From NCBI GenBank assembly GCA_015661745.1, contig DQVL01000163.1, forward strand, positions 1 to 6,665: a stretch of 6,665 bases of DNA. Direction: 5' to 3'. Shown in pieces: positions 5,067 to 6,665 of this stretch. The translations under genes and the position numbers were made by a program. The notes below the pieces were generated by a model. The model saw nothing but the letters and a program-made list of their open reading frames with translations. It was not told the DNA's origin and did no database searches. Source of the stretch: Thermoprotei archaeon. Lineage in GTDB: Archaea; Thermoproteota; Nitrososphaeria; Geothermarchaeales; JDFR-13. Numbering within the stretch: position 1 is the stretch's first letter; each line of letters starts with the position of its first letter.

Positions 5067-6578
5067 ATGTCCACCACAGAAATCTTCAAGAAGGAGATTA
5101 TCAAGGAGATATTGGAGAAATATAGGGTTATATGGGCTCTTGGCCATGCATCTAGCTTGATGGGATGGGATTCAGAGACATACATGCCTAAACAAGCATA
5201 TATAGATAGGGGTGTAGCATCCTCTGAGATAAGTGTATTATCAAGAAGTTTATTACTGGATAAAGATTTTCTATCTAAGTTGGATAGGGCTAAAGAGGTC
5301 TATGAAGATTTAAATGATTATGAGAAGGGTGTAATTAGGGTATTGGATAGAGCAGTCAAGATCTATAGGGCTCTACCTGAAGATCTAATTAAGGAGATGG
5401 CTCTGACTCGGGAGGAGGCTAGGGCACACTGGGTACAGGCTAGATATAAGTCTGACTATAATATATTTAAACCATATCTAGCTAAAAATATTGAGTTATC
5501 TATAAAGGCAGCTGAATATCTAGGATATGATATAGATAGATATGATGCTCTACTAGACCTATTTGAGGAGGGACTCACCTATAGAAAGGCTAAGTCGATT
5601 CTTGATGAGGTAGCCTCTAAAATAAAGCCTATATTTGAGAAGGTATATGACGAAGAGATATTCCCATCTAAACATCCATTGGAAGACGTTAAATATGATA
5701 TTGAGGCGATGAAGGAGATTAATAAAGAGGTTCTTAAACTATTTAATTATCCATGGGATAGAGCCCGTCTAGATATATCTGCACATCCATTCACAACTGG
5801 TATAAGCTTGGATGACGTTAGGATAACGACGAGATATGAAGGCTATGACTTTAGAAGGACTTTATACGCTGTATTACATGAATATGGACATGCACTTTAT
5901 GACCTTCAGATCGATCCAAACTTTAAATATACTCCTTTAGAGGGGGGTGCCAGCCTAGGAATTCATGAGAGCCAGAGTAGGTTCTGGGAGAATATAATAG
6001 GGAGGTCTAGGGAATTCACCGAGATCTTAAAACCTGTTCTAGATGAAAAACTACATTTTGTTAGAGACTATGACGTTGAGGAGTTATATAAATACTTCAA
6101 TATTGTAAGGCCAACATATATTAGGGTTGACTCTGATCAACTTACTTATGACCTACATATAGTACTTAGATTCAGGATGGAGCACATGTTTATAAATGGG
6201 GAGTTAACTGTAGATGATGCACCTGAGATATGGAATAATACTATGGAGGAGCTCTTAGGTATAAAGCCTAAGAGGGATAGTGAAGGAATACTCCAGGATA
6301 TACACTGGAGTATAGGTCTGATGGGATACTTCCCAACATATACATTGGGTAACATATTATCAGCCCAGATAGCATATTCTATGGAGAAGAAACTGGGTAA
6401 AATATCAGACTTAATAATAGATAGTAGATTCTCAGATATACAGAACTATTTAAAGGATGAGATCCACAGATATGGTGGTATGTATAAACCTGAAGAATTA
6501 ATTATTAGGGCGACGGGTGAAGATATAAATCCAGAGTATTACATTAGATATCTAAGAAATAAGTTTCTAACCCAATAA
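5067..6578 (+). CDS. M32 family metallocarboxypeptidase (carboxypeptidase Taq type)
   Basis: This 503-aa protein is close in length to the Thermus and Pyrococcus furiosus enzymes. M32 enzymes are cytosolic, broad-specificity, mostly dimeric carboxypeptidases that trim C-terminal residues in peptide turnover. All family signatures are visible in order: H-P-F at 240-242, D-V-R-I-T (DxRxT) at 250-254, the metal site H-E-Y-G-H at 271-275, H-E-S-Q at 300-303 with Glu301 as third metal ligand, I-R-V-D-S-D at 352-357, G-I-L-Q-D-I-H-W (GxxQDxHW) at 407-414, and G-Y-F-P-T-Y-T-L-G at 420-428. Glu272 is the expected general base. The N-terminal 200 residues are helical, with W-D-S-E-T-Y-M-P near 34-41. 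There is no signal peptide. It probably has its own promoter; no functional link to DUF354 is evident. Confidence 0.96.
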   Translation: MSTTEIFKKEIIKEILEKYRVIWALGHASSLMGWDSETYMPKQAYIDRGVASSEISVLSRSLLLDKDFLSKLDRAKEVYEDLNDYEKGVIRVLDRAVKIYRALPEDLIKEMALTREEARAHWVQARYKSDYNIFKPYLAKNIELSIKAAEYLGYDIDRYDALLDLFEEGLTYRKAKSILDEVASKIKPIFEKVYDEEIFPSKHPLEDVKYDIEAMKEINKEVLKLFNYPWDRARLDISAHPFTTGISLDDVRITTRYEGYDFRRTLYAVLHEYGHALYDLQIDPNFKYTPLEGGASLGIHESQSRFWENIIGRSREFTEILKPVLDEKLHFVRDYDVEELYKYFNIVRPTYIRVDSDQLTYDLHIVLRFRMEHMFINGELTVDDAPEIWNNTMEELLGIKPKRDSEGILQDIHWSIGLMGYFPTYTLGNILSAQIAYSMEKKLGKISDLIIDSRFSDIQNYLKDEIHRYGGMYKPEELIIRATGEDINPEYYIRYLRNKFLTQ

Positions 6579-6587
6579 AATCTATAT

Positions 6588-6665
6588 ATGGTGTTGAAAA
6601 ACTATACACTCTTTATCGCTGGTATTGGATATCTAGGATATAACCTCGCCAAAAATTATGTGGAT
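6588..6665 (+). CDS. Start of a probable NAD(P)-binding Rossmann protein (truncated by window end)
   Basis: ATG 6588 opens a frame that runs without a stop to the end of the window, 26 codons. The visible residues contain L-F-I-A-G-I-G-Y-L-G-Y-N-L-A-K, a first beta strand followed by G-x-G-x-x-G and a helix, as at the start of dinucleotide-binding proteins such as sugar-nucleotide dehydrogenases, ketopantoate reductase-like enzymes or NAD-dependent epimerases. GTG 6591 and TTG 6594 are alternative starts. It begins 9 nt after the carboxypeptidase stop with no ribosome site, so it may be translated from the same transcript. The fragment is too short to name the family. The codons resemble those of the neighbouring genes. 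Confidence 0.55.
   Translation, partial: MVLKNYTLFIAGIGYLGYNLAKNYVD

Noticed and set aside
6146..6355. Minus-strand frame inside the carboxypeptidase gene
   Set aside because: It lies opposite the conserved GxxQDxHW and GYFPTY region, so the constraint is explained by the plus strand.

Overview
The window looks like a piece of a thermophilic archaeal chromosome, most likely Thermoproteota (Crenarchaeota). The evidence is indirect: the DNA is AT-rich, Arg codons are mostly AGA/AGG and Ile codons often ATA, and TATA-like boxes lie about 27-31 nt before several ATGs that have almost no leader. Other genes use GGAGGTG-type ribosome sites. The gene content also fits: a DUF2258-type protein, a DUF354 protein and an archaeal-length M32 carboxypeptidase. 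I cannot name the genus.

Layout from left to right: (1) 1-234 (+), the C-terminal end of an unrecognised protein. (2) 218-929 (-), moaD and moaE, the two subunits of molybdopterin synthase, arranged as a tight operon. (3) 1009-1572 (+), a small class I SAM-dependent methyltransferase, transcribed away from moaDE. (4) 1557-2324 (-), a crotonase/enoyl-CoA hydratase with both catalytic Glu residues. (5) 2384-3507 (+), a two-gene unit: a ferritin-like/VIT1 fusion predicted to handle iron or manganese at the membrane, then a translationally coupled 86-aa protein with a CxxC motif. (6) 3512-3853 (-), a DUF2258-like protein. (7) 3980-5017 (+), a DUF354 GT-B-like protein. (8) 5067-6578 (+), an M32 carboxypeptidase with all its signature motifs. 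(9) 6588-6665 (+), the first 26 codons of a protein with a Rossmann-type glycine motif.

The region is compact. Convergent genes overlap at their 3' ends by 17 and 16 bp, or sit 4 bp apart. Divergent genes share short AT-rich promoter regions. The three minus-strand units (moaD, crotonase, DUF2258) all have a Shine-Dalgarno site and an AT-rich box 43-45 nt from the start codon, whereas several plus-strand genes look leaderless. There is no gene-free stretch over 300 bases. I see no RNA gene, CRISPR array, insertion sequence or obvious foreign island.

Most of the window is ordinary metabolism. The best leads are a perfect 9-bp inverted repeat that brackets the predicted TATA box of the DUF2258 gene, the coupled iron-transporter/CxxC gene pair, and the overlap between the MoaD Gly-Gly codons and the moaE ribosome site.
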